Notes under the pieces: model-generated
The model's database searches: none
What the model saw: the letters and a program-made list of their open reading frames with translations, nothing else
What the model was told of the DNA's origin: nothing
Position numbers and translations under genes: made by a program
Origin: DATBHW01 sp046704085
GTDB lineage: Bacteria; Chloroflexota; Ktedonobacteria; Ktedonobacterales; DATBGS01
Assembly: GCA_046704085.1 (NCBI GenBank)
Contig: JBJKSJ010000372.1
Location: forward strand, 1 to 17,694
Direction: 5' to 3'
DNA length: 17,694 bases
Shown: positions 7,377 through 13,247 of the stretch, piece by piece
Position numbering within the stretch: the stretch's first letter is position 1
Layout of the letters: each line of letters opens with the position of its first letter

Positions 7377-7385
7377 ATTATAGCA
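7377..7385 (-). promoter_or_regulatory. Extended -10 promoter for the cmk operon
   Basis: On the minus strand the sequence TGCTATAAT is a perfect extended -10 element (TATAAT at 7382-7377). No good -35 box stands 17 nt upstream, as is common with extended -10 promoters. It predicts a start near 7370 and a leader of ~205 nt before cmk. Repeat copy B lies immediately upstream. Confidence 0.6.
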
Positions 7386-7398
7386 CCAAAAACCCGTC

Positions 7399-7454
7399 GG
7401 CGGTTGAAACCGCGCCTATGGGCCTGACGGCCACCAAGTCGGCATAGGCCGACT
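7399..7454 (+). repeat. Multi-hairpin repeat, copy B
   Basis: Three dyads in a row: GGCGGTT-GA-AACCGC (7399-7413), GGCC-TGAC-GGCC (7421-7432) and AGTCGGC-ATAG-GCCGACT (7437-7454). The sequence matches the 5007-5061 copy closely at its start. It lies in the 336-nt spacer between rluB and cmk, just upstream of the cmk promoter. The rest of that spacer (7165-7370) is leader sequence in which I see no gene. Confidence 0.8.
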
Positions 7455-7500
7455 CCAAGCCCCTCACAGCCGCTCGTTCCAGTTTGTGCAGGCGCGATCC

Positions 7501-8286
7501 TCATTCTCCGGCCAGCGTGCGTACTTCTGCCGCGCTCAGCGGGCGCCAGTGGCCGGGCGGCAGATCGCCCAGGCGCAAAGGACCAACGCGGACCCGTATC
7601 AGCCGTAGTACTGGATGACCCACCGCCGCGAACATGCGGCGCACCTGGCGCTTGCGGCCCTCGTGCAGTGTCACCGATAGCCAGCTTGTGCCGTCGCCCA
7701 GAGCGCGCAGCAGGCGCGCCTGCGCGGGGGCAGTCGGGCGCGTCTCACCAGGCAAGAGCAGGCCACGCCGCAGCGATGTCAGCGCGTCGGGCGAGGGCTG
7801 CCCCTGGACGAGCGCGTGATACTCTTTCTCCTGCTCGTAGCGCGGATGGGTCAGGCGCAGGGCAAACGATCCATCGTTGGTCAGCAGCAGCAGCCCCTCG
7901 CTGTCCAGGTCCAGCCGACCCACCGGAAAGACCCGTTTGGCGCGCAGCGTTGCTGGCAGCAGGTCAAGCACTGTCTGGCGGCCCTGCGGGTCGCTGGCCG
8001 TCGAGACCACCCCGGCAGGCTTGTGCAGCGCCAGATAGACGCTAGCATCCGACGGTCGCACCGGGCGGCCATCGACCTGTATCTCATCGATTGCCGGATT
8101 GATCTTTGTGCCCAGGTGTGTCACCGGCTGCCCGTTGACGCGCACGCGCCCGGCCCGAATCAACTCCTCGGCATGGCGACGCGAGGCGACACCAGCCCGC
8201 GCTAGGAACTTTTGCAGGCGCTCAGACTGGCCTGGCGCATCGGATAGTATAGCCCAATCGGGGGGTGTTTCTGGTTCTTCGCCCAT
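7501..8286 (-). CDS. rluB: RsuA/RluB-family rRNA pseudouridine synthase
   Basis: An enzyme that isomerises a uridine in rRNA (probably large-subunit) to pseudouridine. The 261-aa protein has an S4 RNA-binding domain at ~22-69 (RLQKFLARAGVASRRHAEELI...GRVRVNG) and the catalytic segment GRLDLDSEGLLLLTNDG with the nucleophile D126. It then has the family motifs KEYHALVQG and EGRKRQVRRM near the C-terminus. The ATG at 8286 gives a sensible N-terminus; the open frame extends 35 codons further, but that extension is not family-like and crosses a likely promoter. Only GGAG, 2 nt from the ATG, is seen as ribosome site, and the predicted transcription start falls on the ATG, so a leaderless mRNA is possible. 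The exact target uridine is not decidable; RluB is the best guess. Confidence 0.92.
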   Translation of the reverse strand: MGEEPETPPDWAILSDAPGQSERLQKFLARAGVASRRHAEELIRAGRVRVNGQPVTHLGTKINPAIDEIQVDGRPVRPSDASVYLALHKPAGVVSTASDPQGRQTVLDLLPATLRAKRVFPVGRLDLDSEGLLLLTNDGSFALRLTHPRYEQEKEYHALVQGQPSPDALTSLRRGLLLPGETRPTAPAQARLLRALGDGTSWLSVTLHEGRKRQVRRMFAAVGHPVLRLIRVRVGPLRLGDLPPGHWRPLSAAEVRTLAGE

Positions 8287-8292
8287 AACTCC

Positions 8293-8321
8293 AGTATAAT
8301 CCTCGCCTGGAAGCTCTGCAA
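8293..8321 (-). promoter_or_regulatory. Promoter of rluB, overlapping a plus-strand -10
   Basis: On the minus strand, TTGCAG (8321-8316), a 17-nt spacer and TATACT (8298-8293). The predicted start, ~7 nt on, is at about 8286, the rluB ATG. On the plus strand TATAAT lies at 8295-8300, a possible -10 for the divergent gene at 8358, although no good -35 accompanies it. The two -10 boxes share the same bases. Confidence 0.5.
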
Positions 8322-8357
8322 AGTTGATGATTATCCGTCGGCGCGAAAGGGGGCGCG

Positions 8358-9848
8358 GTGCGGCCAAACCCATCCCTGCCAACGCGCCCAATGCCCGCGA
8401 TCATGCCCACCCCAGCGGCGCTGCGCCAGCGTCTCTCCTATCGCTGGCTGGCGCTCTGCGCCGTGCTAGGGCTGCTCATAGGCGGTGGTCTGGGCTTCGC
8501 CTTCCCGAAAAGCGCGCCTCAGCCAGCCTCCAATAGCTCCGACTTGCAAGCGCAGCATCCCATCTCCGGTGTCTCGGCGCTCGCCAGCGCAACAGCCACC
8601 ACACCGCCGACGGCTGCGCCAACACCCGCGCCAACGCAGCCAACCGCCGGAACACATCACTTTGCCTTCGGGCTGGATAACGCGCCCGGCAATGTGCAGT
8701 ACATGAACGATATGCGCTCCCAAAACGGCGCGGCCTTCGACTATCGCTATCAGTATCTCTCGGCTGGCGTCAACACCGGGCACGGCTGGGAAACCTGGGA
8801 TAGTCCGCCCGGCGCCTTCGCCACCAACTACATTCAGGAGAGTGTCTCCAATCACTATATCCCCGTCCTGGTCTATTACGAGATGCTGCAATCCAATGGG
8901 AACTGCGGCGGCTGCGGCGAACAGCCGCGCGACCTGAGCAACCTCGTCAACCCCGGCGTGATGAACGCCTATTACGCCAACTGGGCGCTGCTGATGCAAA
9001 AGATCGGCGCGACGCATCAGACCACGCTGGTCATCGTCGAGCCTGATCTGTGGGGCTATATGCAGCAGAGCGTGGTGGGCGGGTCCAACAACGCCGCCTC
9101 GGTGCCTGCCAGCGTCGCCAGTTCGGGCTATGGAGCCGTCGCCGGGCTGCCCAACACGGCGCAGGGCTTCGCCTGGGCGCTGCTGCACCTGCGCGATCTG
9201 TTTGCCCCCAATGCCGAACTGGCGCTGCACGCCTCTAATTGGGCCACGAAATTTGACATCAGCAGCAATACTGATCCTGGGCTGAACGTTGCTAGCGTAG
9301 CGAAGACCGAAGCCCATTTCCTGCTCTCGGCGGGCATCCAGAGCAACCCCGCAGGCATCTCGCGCTGGAACCTGCTCTCCAACGACGTGGCCGACCACGA
9401 TTCCGGGCAATCGGGCATCTGGTGGGACCGCACGAACAAGACCCTGCCCAATTTCGCGCGCTATCTGCAATTCATCGGCGCGCTGACGGCGGACACCGGG
9501 CTGCATGTGATCATGTGGCAGGTGCCGGAGGGCAACCAATATTTCGACACCGAGAATAACAGCCAGGGCCACACGCAGGATAACCGCGCCGAGTATATCC
9601 TGAGCCATGTCTCCGACTTCGCCCACGCGGGCATCATCGGCGTCCTCTTTGGCCCCGGCAACGGCGGGACCGAATACTTCGACGCGCAGAAAGATGACAT
9701 CACCAATCCCGCGCCGATCAGCACCTACGAGTGCAACCTGTGCAACAGCCACCAGAGCCAGTATGCCGACGACGACGGCGGCTACCTGCGACTCTTCGTC
9801 GGCCAGTATTACAAAAACGGCGCCTACCCGCTGTCGGCGGGGTGGTAG
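8358..9848 (+). CDS. Membrane-anchored extracellular protein, glycoside-hydrolase-like
   Basis: A 496-aa protein with a GTG start; AGGGGG (8348-8353) lies 4 nt upstream, and ATGs at 8391 and 8403 are alternatives. Residues ~29-49 form one hydrophobic helix after basic residues (signal anchor), then a Ser/Thr/Pro/Ala linker (~52-98), then a large domain (~100-496). That domain has alternating strand-helix texture, many aromatic residues, and acidic strand ends such as VIVEPDLWGY (E228, D230), NDVADHD and HVIMWQVPEGN. This suggests a TIM-barrel glycoside-hydrolase-like fold. I remember similar uncharacterised secreted proteins in Actinobacteria and Chloroflexi but cannot name a CAZy family. Two CxxC pairs (C183/C186, C459/C462) could form disulfides or bind metal. 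The domain should lie outside the membrane. The specific function is unknown. Confidence 0.8.
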   Translation: MRPNPSLPTRPMPAIMPTPAALRQRLSYRWLALCAVLGLLIGGGLGFAFPKSAPQPASNSSDLQAQHPISGVSALASATATTPPTAAPTPAPTQPTAGTHHFAFGLDNAPGNVQYMNDMRSQNGAAFDYRYQYLSAGVNTGHGWETWDSPPGAFATNYIQESVSNHYIPVLVYYEMLQSNGNCGGCGEQPRDLSNLVNPGVMNAYYANWALLMQKIGATHQTTLVIVEPDLWGYMQQSVVGGSNNAASVPASVASSGYGAVAGLPNTAQGFAWALLHLRDLFAPNAELALHASNWATKFDISSNTDPGLNVASVAKTEAHFLLSAGIQSNPAGISRWNLLSNDVADHDSGQSGIWWDRTNKTLPNFARYLQFIGALTADTGLHVIMWQVPEGNQYFDTENNSQGHTQDNRAEYILSHVSDFAHAGIIGVLFGPGNGGTEYFDAQKDDITNPAPISTYECNLCNSHQSQYADDDGGYLRLFVGQYYKNGAYPLSAGW

Positions 9849-9873
9849 AGTTGTCAGAGTTGCTAGAGTTGCA
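9847..9873. repeat. Three tandem 9-bp AGAGTTGNN units
   Basis: AGAGTTGTC, AGAGTTGCT, AGAGTTGCA directly abut one another, beginning inside the TAG stop codon of the preceding gene. Period and design (fixed 7-mer plus 2 variable bases) are the same as in the AGAATCCNN block at 2253-2288. Confidence 0.8.
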
Positions 9874-9913
9874 GGCGCCTCTGGGGGTGCAATTCCTGAG
9901 TGTTTTGCCAGGG

Positions 9914-9996
9914 CAGGCGCTGAGCGCCTGGGCGGCGTCGGCAGGGTAGCAGGAGGGTCGCTGCCGGTTGGCGGGGAAGCCGCGCTTCCGCCCGCC
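9914..9996. terminator. Two GC-rich hairpins downstream of the secreted-protein gene
   Basis: CAGGCGC-TGA-GCGCCTG (9914-9930) is a perfect 7-bp hairpin. GGCGGGGAAGC-CGC-GCTTCCGCCCGCC (9970-9996) forms an 11-bp stem with a 2-nt bulge. Neither is followed by a T-run, so termination is inferred only from position. The rest of 9849-10306 contains no gene I can support. Confidence 0.4.
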
Positions 9997-10180
9997 CGAT
10001 GCTGCCCCGCTGTCAGGACTGTCGCACGTCACCCATTCCAGAAGATGGCCGCTGAGAGGTCTGACCAGTGATAGAATATCTCTTTGCTCCAACTCCTGGT
10101 TCTGTCAGGAATGGGGGTGAATGGTGCCGCTGGTGTTTGTCGCACTGGCGGCGTCGTGCCGTTGCCTCATTGGGATTGGC

Positions 10181-10254
10181 GCTTCCCAGGTGGAAACGCT
10201 GCTGAGAGTATAGCGCCTGCTTTGCGGGCGTCAAGTGGTAGAAACCTGGGAAGC
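10181..10254 (+). promoter_or_regulatory. Inverted repeat upstream of the antitoxin-like gene
   Basis: GCTTCCCAGGT (10181-10191) and ACCTGGGAAGC (10244-10254) are exact 11-bp inverted copies 52 nt apart. They enclose a smaller hairpin, CGCCTGC-TTT-GCGGGCG (10214-10230, one G-T pair). A possible -10 box CATAAT (10259-10264) follows at once, without a clear -35, 43 nt before the start codon at 10307. The layout would suit an autoregulatory operator of a toxin-antitoxin module, or a small mobile palindromic element. Confidence 0.4.
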
Positions 10255-10306
10255 CTGGCATAATTAGGGCAGACACCGCGATAGAGGGAAAGAGAGCGAG
10301 GCAGGT

Positions 10307-10630
10307 ATGATTGACGCACTCCAACAGGTCATAAGCCAGCTTGAACACCTGCCGGAAGAAGCGCAGGCAAAACTTGCGGAAGAGGTTCAGGCGTTGCTTG
10401 ATGAGCATCAGTGGCGGGAAGCCAAGCGGGTACGAGTCGCTCAGATGACAGAGGACGAGTTTGCCGTCTTCCTTGCAGAGCGAAAAGTGAGCAAGCCCTA
10501 TCTGGCTCCTGGCTATCGGAGCATCTACTATAGCGATGAGGAGTTCGATGAAGCACTCCGCCTATGGTCTGGGCCAGAAGCCGTCGCGCTCTACGAGCGC
10601 GAGAAGAACGCCTTCGATGCCAACGTTTGA
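10307..10630 (+). CDS. Small antitoxin-like protein
   Basis: A 107-aa protein I cannot assign to a named family. Residues 1-37 (MIDALQQVISQLEHLPEE...) form a strongly amphipathic, probably helical segment; the rest is acidic, with IYYSDEEFDEALRLWSGPEAVALYEREKNAF near the end. GAGG (10298-10301) lies 5 nt before the ATG. Its last 14 nt overlap the start of a RelE/ParE-like toxin reading frame (10617). A small acidic gene overlapping the toxin gene downstream is the classic antitoxin-first layout of type II modules, so an antitoxin role is inferred from context, not homology. It may be an orphan now, because the toxin gene is damaged. Confidence 0.72.
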   Translation: MIDALQQVISQLEHLPEEAQAKLAEEVQALLDEHQWREAKRVRVAQMTEDEFAVFLAERKVSKPYLAPGYRSIYYSDEEFDEALRLWSGPEAVALYEREKNAFDANV

Positions 10631-10880
10631 CGCCGAGGATCGCTTTAGACAAGAATATCTGCGCTTGTCTGTACAAAAGAAAGCCGCGTTTCTCAAAGCC
10701 CGCGACGACTTTTTTGCCTGGCTCGTTGCTAAAAAACACCAGTCAGACCTGCCTCCACCGGCACACCTGCGCTTGCACTTCATCGAAAGCAAGGATGCCT
10801 GGTCAATCACCTTTGGGGGCGACCTGCGGGCGCTGTGGCGCTATGGCAAAGAAGTTCGCTCTGGTGAAGCGCATATCGTC
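10617..10880 (+). pseudogene. RelE/ParE-like toxin with lost 3' end
   Basis: Codons 1-88 read as a RelE/ParE/HigB-type mRNA interferase-like toxin: FRQEYLRLSVQKKAAFLKA, then PPPAHLRLHFIES, then AWSITFGGDLRALWRYGKEVRSGEAHIV. From memory, family members usually continue with a short W/L-R-R-I-G-T-H-D-I-F ending; here that ending is missing. From ~10881 the frame continues without a stop to 11120, but those 80 codons are simply the antisense of the convergent hicB gene. The gene thus seems to have lost its last ~15 codons in a deletion that joined it to hicB. It starts 14 nt inside the upstream antitoxin-like gene. If expressed it would give a 167-aa hybrid, probably inactive. Confidence 0.65.
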
Positions 10881-11099
10881 CACAGGGTCAGGCTCTTCAG
10901 GAAAGACAAACAGATGCGGAGCCGGGGGCGATTCTTCACCGTCCATCAGCAGTTCCAGCACTTCCTGGGCCATCTCAGCGGCCTCCACATAGGTCTTGCC
11001 GTGCGTATGCGCTCCTGGCCCCCACTCTGGGAAGGAGGCAATATACAACTGATCTTCCTCGCTCCATTGGATGAGGACGCTGTATTTGATGGGATTCAT
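10803..11099 (-). CDS. hicB: HicB-family antitoxin with altered C-terminus
   Basis: A 98-aa protein of the HicB-like antitoxin fold. The N-terminal YSVLIQWSEEDQLYIASFPEWGPGAHTHGKTYVEAAEMAQEVLELLMD is the partial-RNase-H-like domain typical of HicB. Up to residue ~73 (HLFVFPEEPDPV) it parallels the second HicB at 13248-13508. Residues 74-98 are the antisense of the toxin gene on the other strand, so the native C-terminus is gone. The ATG at 11099 is preceded by GAGG, and that ribosome site lies inside the last codons of a truncated hicA. HicB normally neutralises HicA mRNA interferase and represses the operon; with hicA broken here, this copy is an orphan. Confidence 0.78.
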   Translation of the reverse strand: MNPIKYSVLIQWSEEDQLYIASFPEWGPGAHTHGKTYVEAAEMAQEVLELLMDGEESPPAPHLFVFPEEPDPVDDMRFTRANFFAIAPQRPQVAPKGD

Positions 11100-11181
11100 G
11101 GCTTCCTCTTCCCTGCTTAGAAATCAGCGAAAAGCCCAGCGCATAGTAGTCTGCTAACACTTCACGCACCTTACGCGGCAC
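11095..11181 (-). pseudogene. hicA: hicA remnant, N-terminal half only
   Basis: From a GTG at 11181 the frame reads PRKVREVLADYYALGFSL, then ISKQGRGSHE. This is the start of a HicA (YcfA-like) toxin: the basic PRKVRE helix, the L-x-x-x-GF turn, and the G-x-GSH loop that carries the catalytic His. Intact HicA continues for another ~35-40 residues; here the GSH codons run straight into the hicB ATG, and past that point the frame is hicB read out of frame (stop at 10975). The 3' half of hicA thus appears deleted. The order hicA then hicB on the same strand is the standard one. HicA is an established family; the deletion is my inference. Confidence 0.65.
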
Positions 11182-11310
11182 TACTCCCACACTCCCTTTA
11201 TTGAAAGATTGTATCACCTGGGCAAGAAACCGTAGCCATGCTCCGCTGCAATGGCTGCACCCGTCACCAGCGCCAGCCCCCCAACGACGGCGGCGGCTGC
11301 CTGCGTCTCT

Positions 11311-12681
11311 TCATCGGAGGACCAAAAAAGTCCATAACAGCGCGCCCGCGATGAGAGCCAGGACGAGATAGCCCAACACTAAACCTGTAATAGCCCTTCC
11401 CTTCCCACCAAGCATTCCATCACCGCGCCGAATATCTCGTATCGCAAGATGTCCCAATACCACAGCAGCAATCGCAAAGAAGGGGGATGACAACAAAACG
11501 GTACTTACGAAGATGATCAGCAGGTCGGAGGGGAAGAGTTGGTAGAGGGAAAATCTTAGTTGGTTAAGGACTATAAACAGCAGTGGTAAAATACCGAGAC
11601 ACATTGACCAGCTAGCCTTCTTGCTGAGCCGCCTCTTCTGTGCCGCTGGCGCCACCGGCACAAGCTGATAGCCAGGTGGGGGTGTGTATGGCGTATATAA
11701 TGCCGCTGGCTGAGGACTGCTGGCTGGGAGGGCGCCAGAGAGTTGATAGTTTGTGATAGGAGGCGCGGAGGCGCGCTGGGTGGGAGGATAGGGGGTTACT
11801 GGCGGCGTTAGCGAAGAGGAGCGCCGCGTGGGGGCGTTGGCGATGGCCGGGTCAATTTGGGGGCCGCTGAGCGGGCGCGAGGGGCGGCCCTCCAGGAGCG
11901 CGCGGAGTTCTTCGACGACCTGCGCGGCGCTCTGGGGCTGGCGCTGCGCGCGGTCAGCCGTCAGCAGGCCCAGCACCAGCGCGTCAATGCGGGTACTCAT
12001 GGTCGGGGGCATCGAGCCAAGCCATCTGCCGGGCGGCTGCGCCGGAGCGGAGGCAAAGAGCGGGGGCAACTGGCCGGTGAGCATCTGATAGAGCATGACG
12101 CCGAGCGAGTAGAGGTCGCTGCGCTCGTCCACGCCTTCGCGCTTGGCCTGTTCGGGCGGCATGTAATCGGCGGTGCCAATGACGGTGCGCCCGCTGCGCT
12201 CGGCCAGGACGGCAGCGATGCCAAAGTCGGTGACCTTGACCGAACCATCGCTGGCGCGAATGAGGACGTTGCTGGGCTTGATGTCGCGGTGAATGACGCG
12301 CAGCGGCGGGCGATGGGCGTAGGCCAGCGCCTCGGCGACGGCCAGCGCGATCTGGAGCGCCCTGCGTGGCTCCAGCGCGCCGCCTTGCTGACGCAGCAGT
12401 TGCTCCACTGTCACGCCGTCCACAAATTCCATGACGAGGTAGAAGGGCAGATCAGGGTCGTTGCCGGAGCCATAGACCTGGACGATGTTGTGATGCTGCA
12501 ACTGCATCAGCACGTCGCATTCCTGCTGCAAGCGGCGGATGTCGTCCGGGTCGCTGTCGTTGGGCAACTTGATCGCCACCTCGCGCTTCAGACCATCATC
12601 TACCGCTCTGATGACCGTACCCATGCCGCCTTTGCCCAGCTTGCCGACGACGCGATAGCGCCCGATATAGGTTCGCTCCAT
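11311..12681 (-). CDS. Ser/Thr protein kinase with DUF4190-like membrane tail
   Basis: A 456-aa PknB-type eukaryotic-like kinase. Residues 8-265: Gly loop G16-KGGM-G21, VAIK with K38, catalytic loop H131-RD133-IKPSN, D152-FG, and APE-like PPEQA after the activation segment. All catalytic residues are present. Residues ~268-348 are a Pro/Ser/Thr-rich linker. Residues ~355-456 hold three hydrophobic segments (~357-373, 386-412, 430-453) with the motif VLGHLAIRDIRRG...GGKGRAITGLVLGYL, typical of the DUF4190 membrane module. The kinase domain should be cytoplasmic and membrane-tethered, with no extracellular PASTA domains. AGGAGGG (12689-12695) lies 7 nt before the ATG, and two direct repeats (12704-12739) lie just upstream. 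On the same strand it is followed by the hicA remnant and hicB. Substrates are unknown. Confidence 0.95.
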   Translation of the reverse strand: MERTYIGRYRVVGKLGKGGMGTVIRAVDDGLKREVAIKLPNDSDPDDIRRLQQECDVLMQLQHHNIVQVYGSGNDPDLPFYLVMEFVDGVTVEQLLRQQGGALEPRRALQIALAVAEALAYAHRPPLRVIHRDIKPSNVLIRASDGSVKVTDFGIAAVLAERSGRTVIGTADYMPPEQAKREGVDERSDLYSLGVMLYQMLTGQLPPLFASAPAQPPGRWLGSMPPTMSTRIDALVLGLLTADRAQRQPQSAAQVVEELRALLEGRPSRPLSGPQIDPAIANAPTRRSSSLTPPVTPYPPTQRASAPPITNYQLSGALPASSPQPAALYTPYTPPPGYQLVPVAPAAQKRRLSKKASWSMCLGILPLLFIVLNQLRFSLYQLFPSDLLIIFVSTVLLSSPFFAIAAVVLGHLAIRDIRRGDGMLGGKGRAITGLVLGYLVLALIAGALLWTFLVLR

Positions 12682-12703
12682 CTCTGCGCCCTCCTCGCCT
12701 GCC

Positions 12704-12739
12704 CTGAAGATGTTTGCTTTCCGGCTGAAGATTGTTTGC
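12704..12739. promoter_or_regulatory. Two direct repeats 21 bp apart before the kinase gene
   Basis: CTGAAGATGTTTGC (12704-12717) and CTGAAGATTGTTTGC (12725-12739) differ by one inserted base and start 21 bp apart, about two helical turns. They end 23 nt upstream of the kinase start codon. The spacing suits a dimeric regulator bound on one DNA face. No convincing -35/-10 pair is visible here. Confidence 0.45.
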
Positions 12740-12747
12740 AGCCCGTC

Positions 12748-12881
12748 GGCGAATGAATTCGCCTCTACTTTTTGAGGCTACCTGCCGATCAGCCCTCCCC
12801 AAAGACTGAAGTCGCCCCGCCCCTGGTTCGGCGATTGAAATCGCCGCTACGGGCGTCCCGCCAGGAAGTCCCGGCGGGACT
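12748..12881 (+). repeat. Multi-hairpin repeats, copies C1-C3
   Basis: Three first-hairpin units: GGCGAAT-GA-ATTCGCC (12748-12763), a half-degraded GACT-GA-AGTC followed by GCC (12804-12816), and GGCGATT-GA-AATCGCC (12830-12845). The last continues with GCTACGGG and the AGTCCC-GGC-GGGACT hairpin (12867-12881), giving a full-length copy. All keep the GA loop. The 566-nt spacer 12682-13247 is otherwise gene-free; a further GTCGGC/GCCGAC dyad precedes the tandem array at 13019. Confidence 0.75.
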
Positions 12882-13018
12882 GGCGCGCCGGAGCTACCAG
12901 GACAAGGATCGGGGGAGCGCCTCTGTCCCGGCAGCACATCGGCGGCGCCGACGCGATAGGCTGGCTGAAGAGACCTCTGGCGAGCGCCGCTGCGTCGGCT
13001 GGACGCCGACTTGCGGCG

Positions 13019-13110
13019 CGCCAGCACGGAGGCTGGCGGTACACGCAGTTCGCTAGCACGGAGGCTGGCGGTACACGCAGTTCGCCAGCACGGAGGCTGG
13101 CGGTACACGC
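13019..13110 (-). repeat. Tandem array of three 32-bp hairpin units
   Basis: Units start at 13019, 13051 and 13083; the third is 28 bp long. Each holds the dyad GCCAGC-ACGGAG-GCTGGC followed by GGTACACGC. The middle copy has GCTAGC in the left arm, which still allows G-T pairing. There are no unique spacers, so this is not a CRISPR array. Confidence 0.85.
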
Positions 13111-13247
13111 CACTATAGCCTGATAGAGCCTCAACCGAAGGTCTATGCAGAGTCTACTACTCTAGCAAGGTTCCGTCAAGAGCGCCAGCTACCATATGCC
13201 TGCATGGGTATAGAATGTGCTATCGTGAAAAGTGGAGGGGATGGGCC

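Noticed and set aside
8466..9752. 428-codon minus-strand open frame opposite the secreted-protein gene
   Set aside because: Exact antisense of a gene with clear codon bias and protein features; its translation has no domain texture. Long antisense frames are common in GC-rich genes.
11218..11313. Small minus-strand gene between the kinase gene and the hicA remnant (peptide ending GAAIAAEHGYGFLPR)
   Set aside because: The frame is open and hydrophobic, but there is no ribosome site, no recognisable family and it overlaps the end of the kinase gene; it could be a relic but I cannot support it.
11857..12756. 299-codon plus-strand frame opposite the kinase gene
   Set aside because: The kinase catalytic motifs on the minus strand are complete; the antisense frame has none.
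13019..13110. CRISPR array
   Set aside because: The 32-bp units abut directly without unique spacers, have an internal hairpin, and no cas genes are near.
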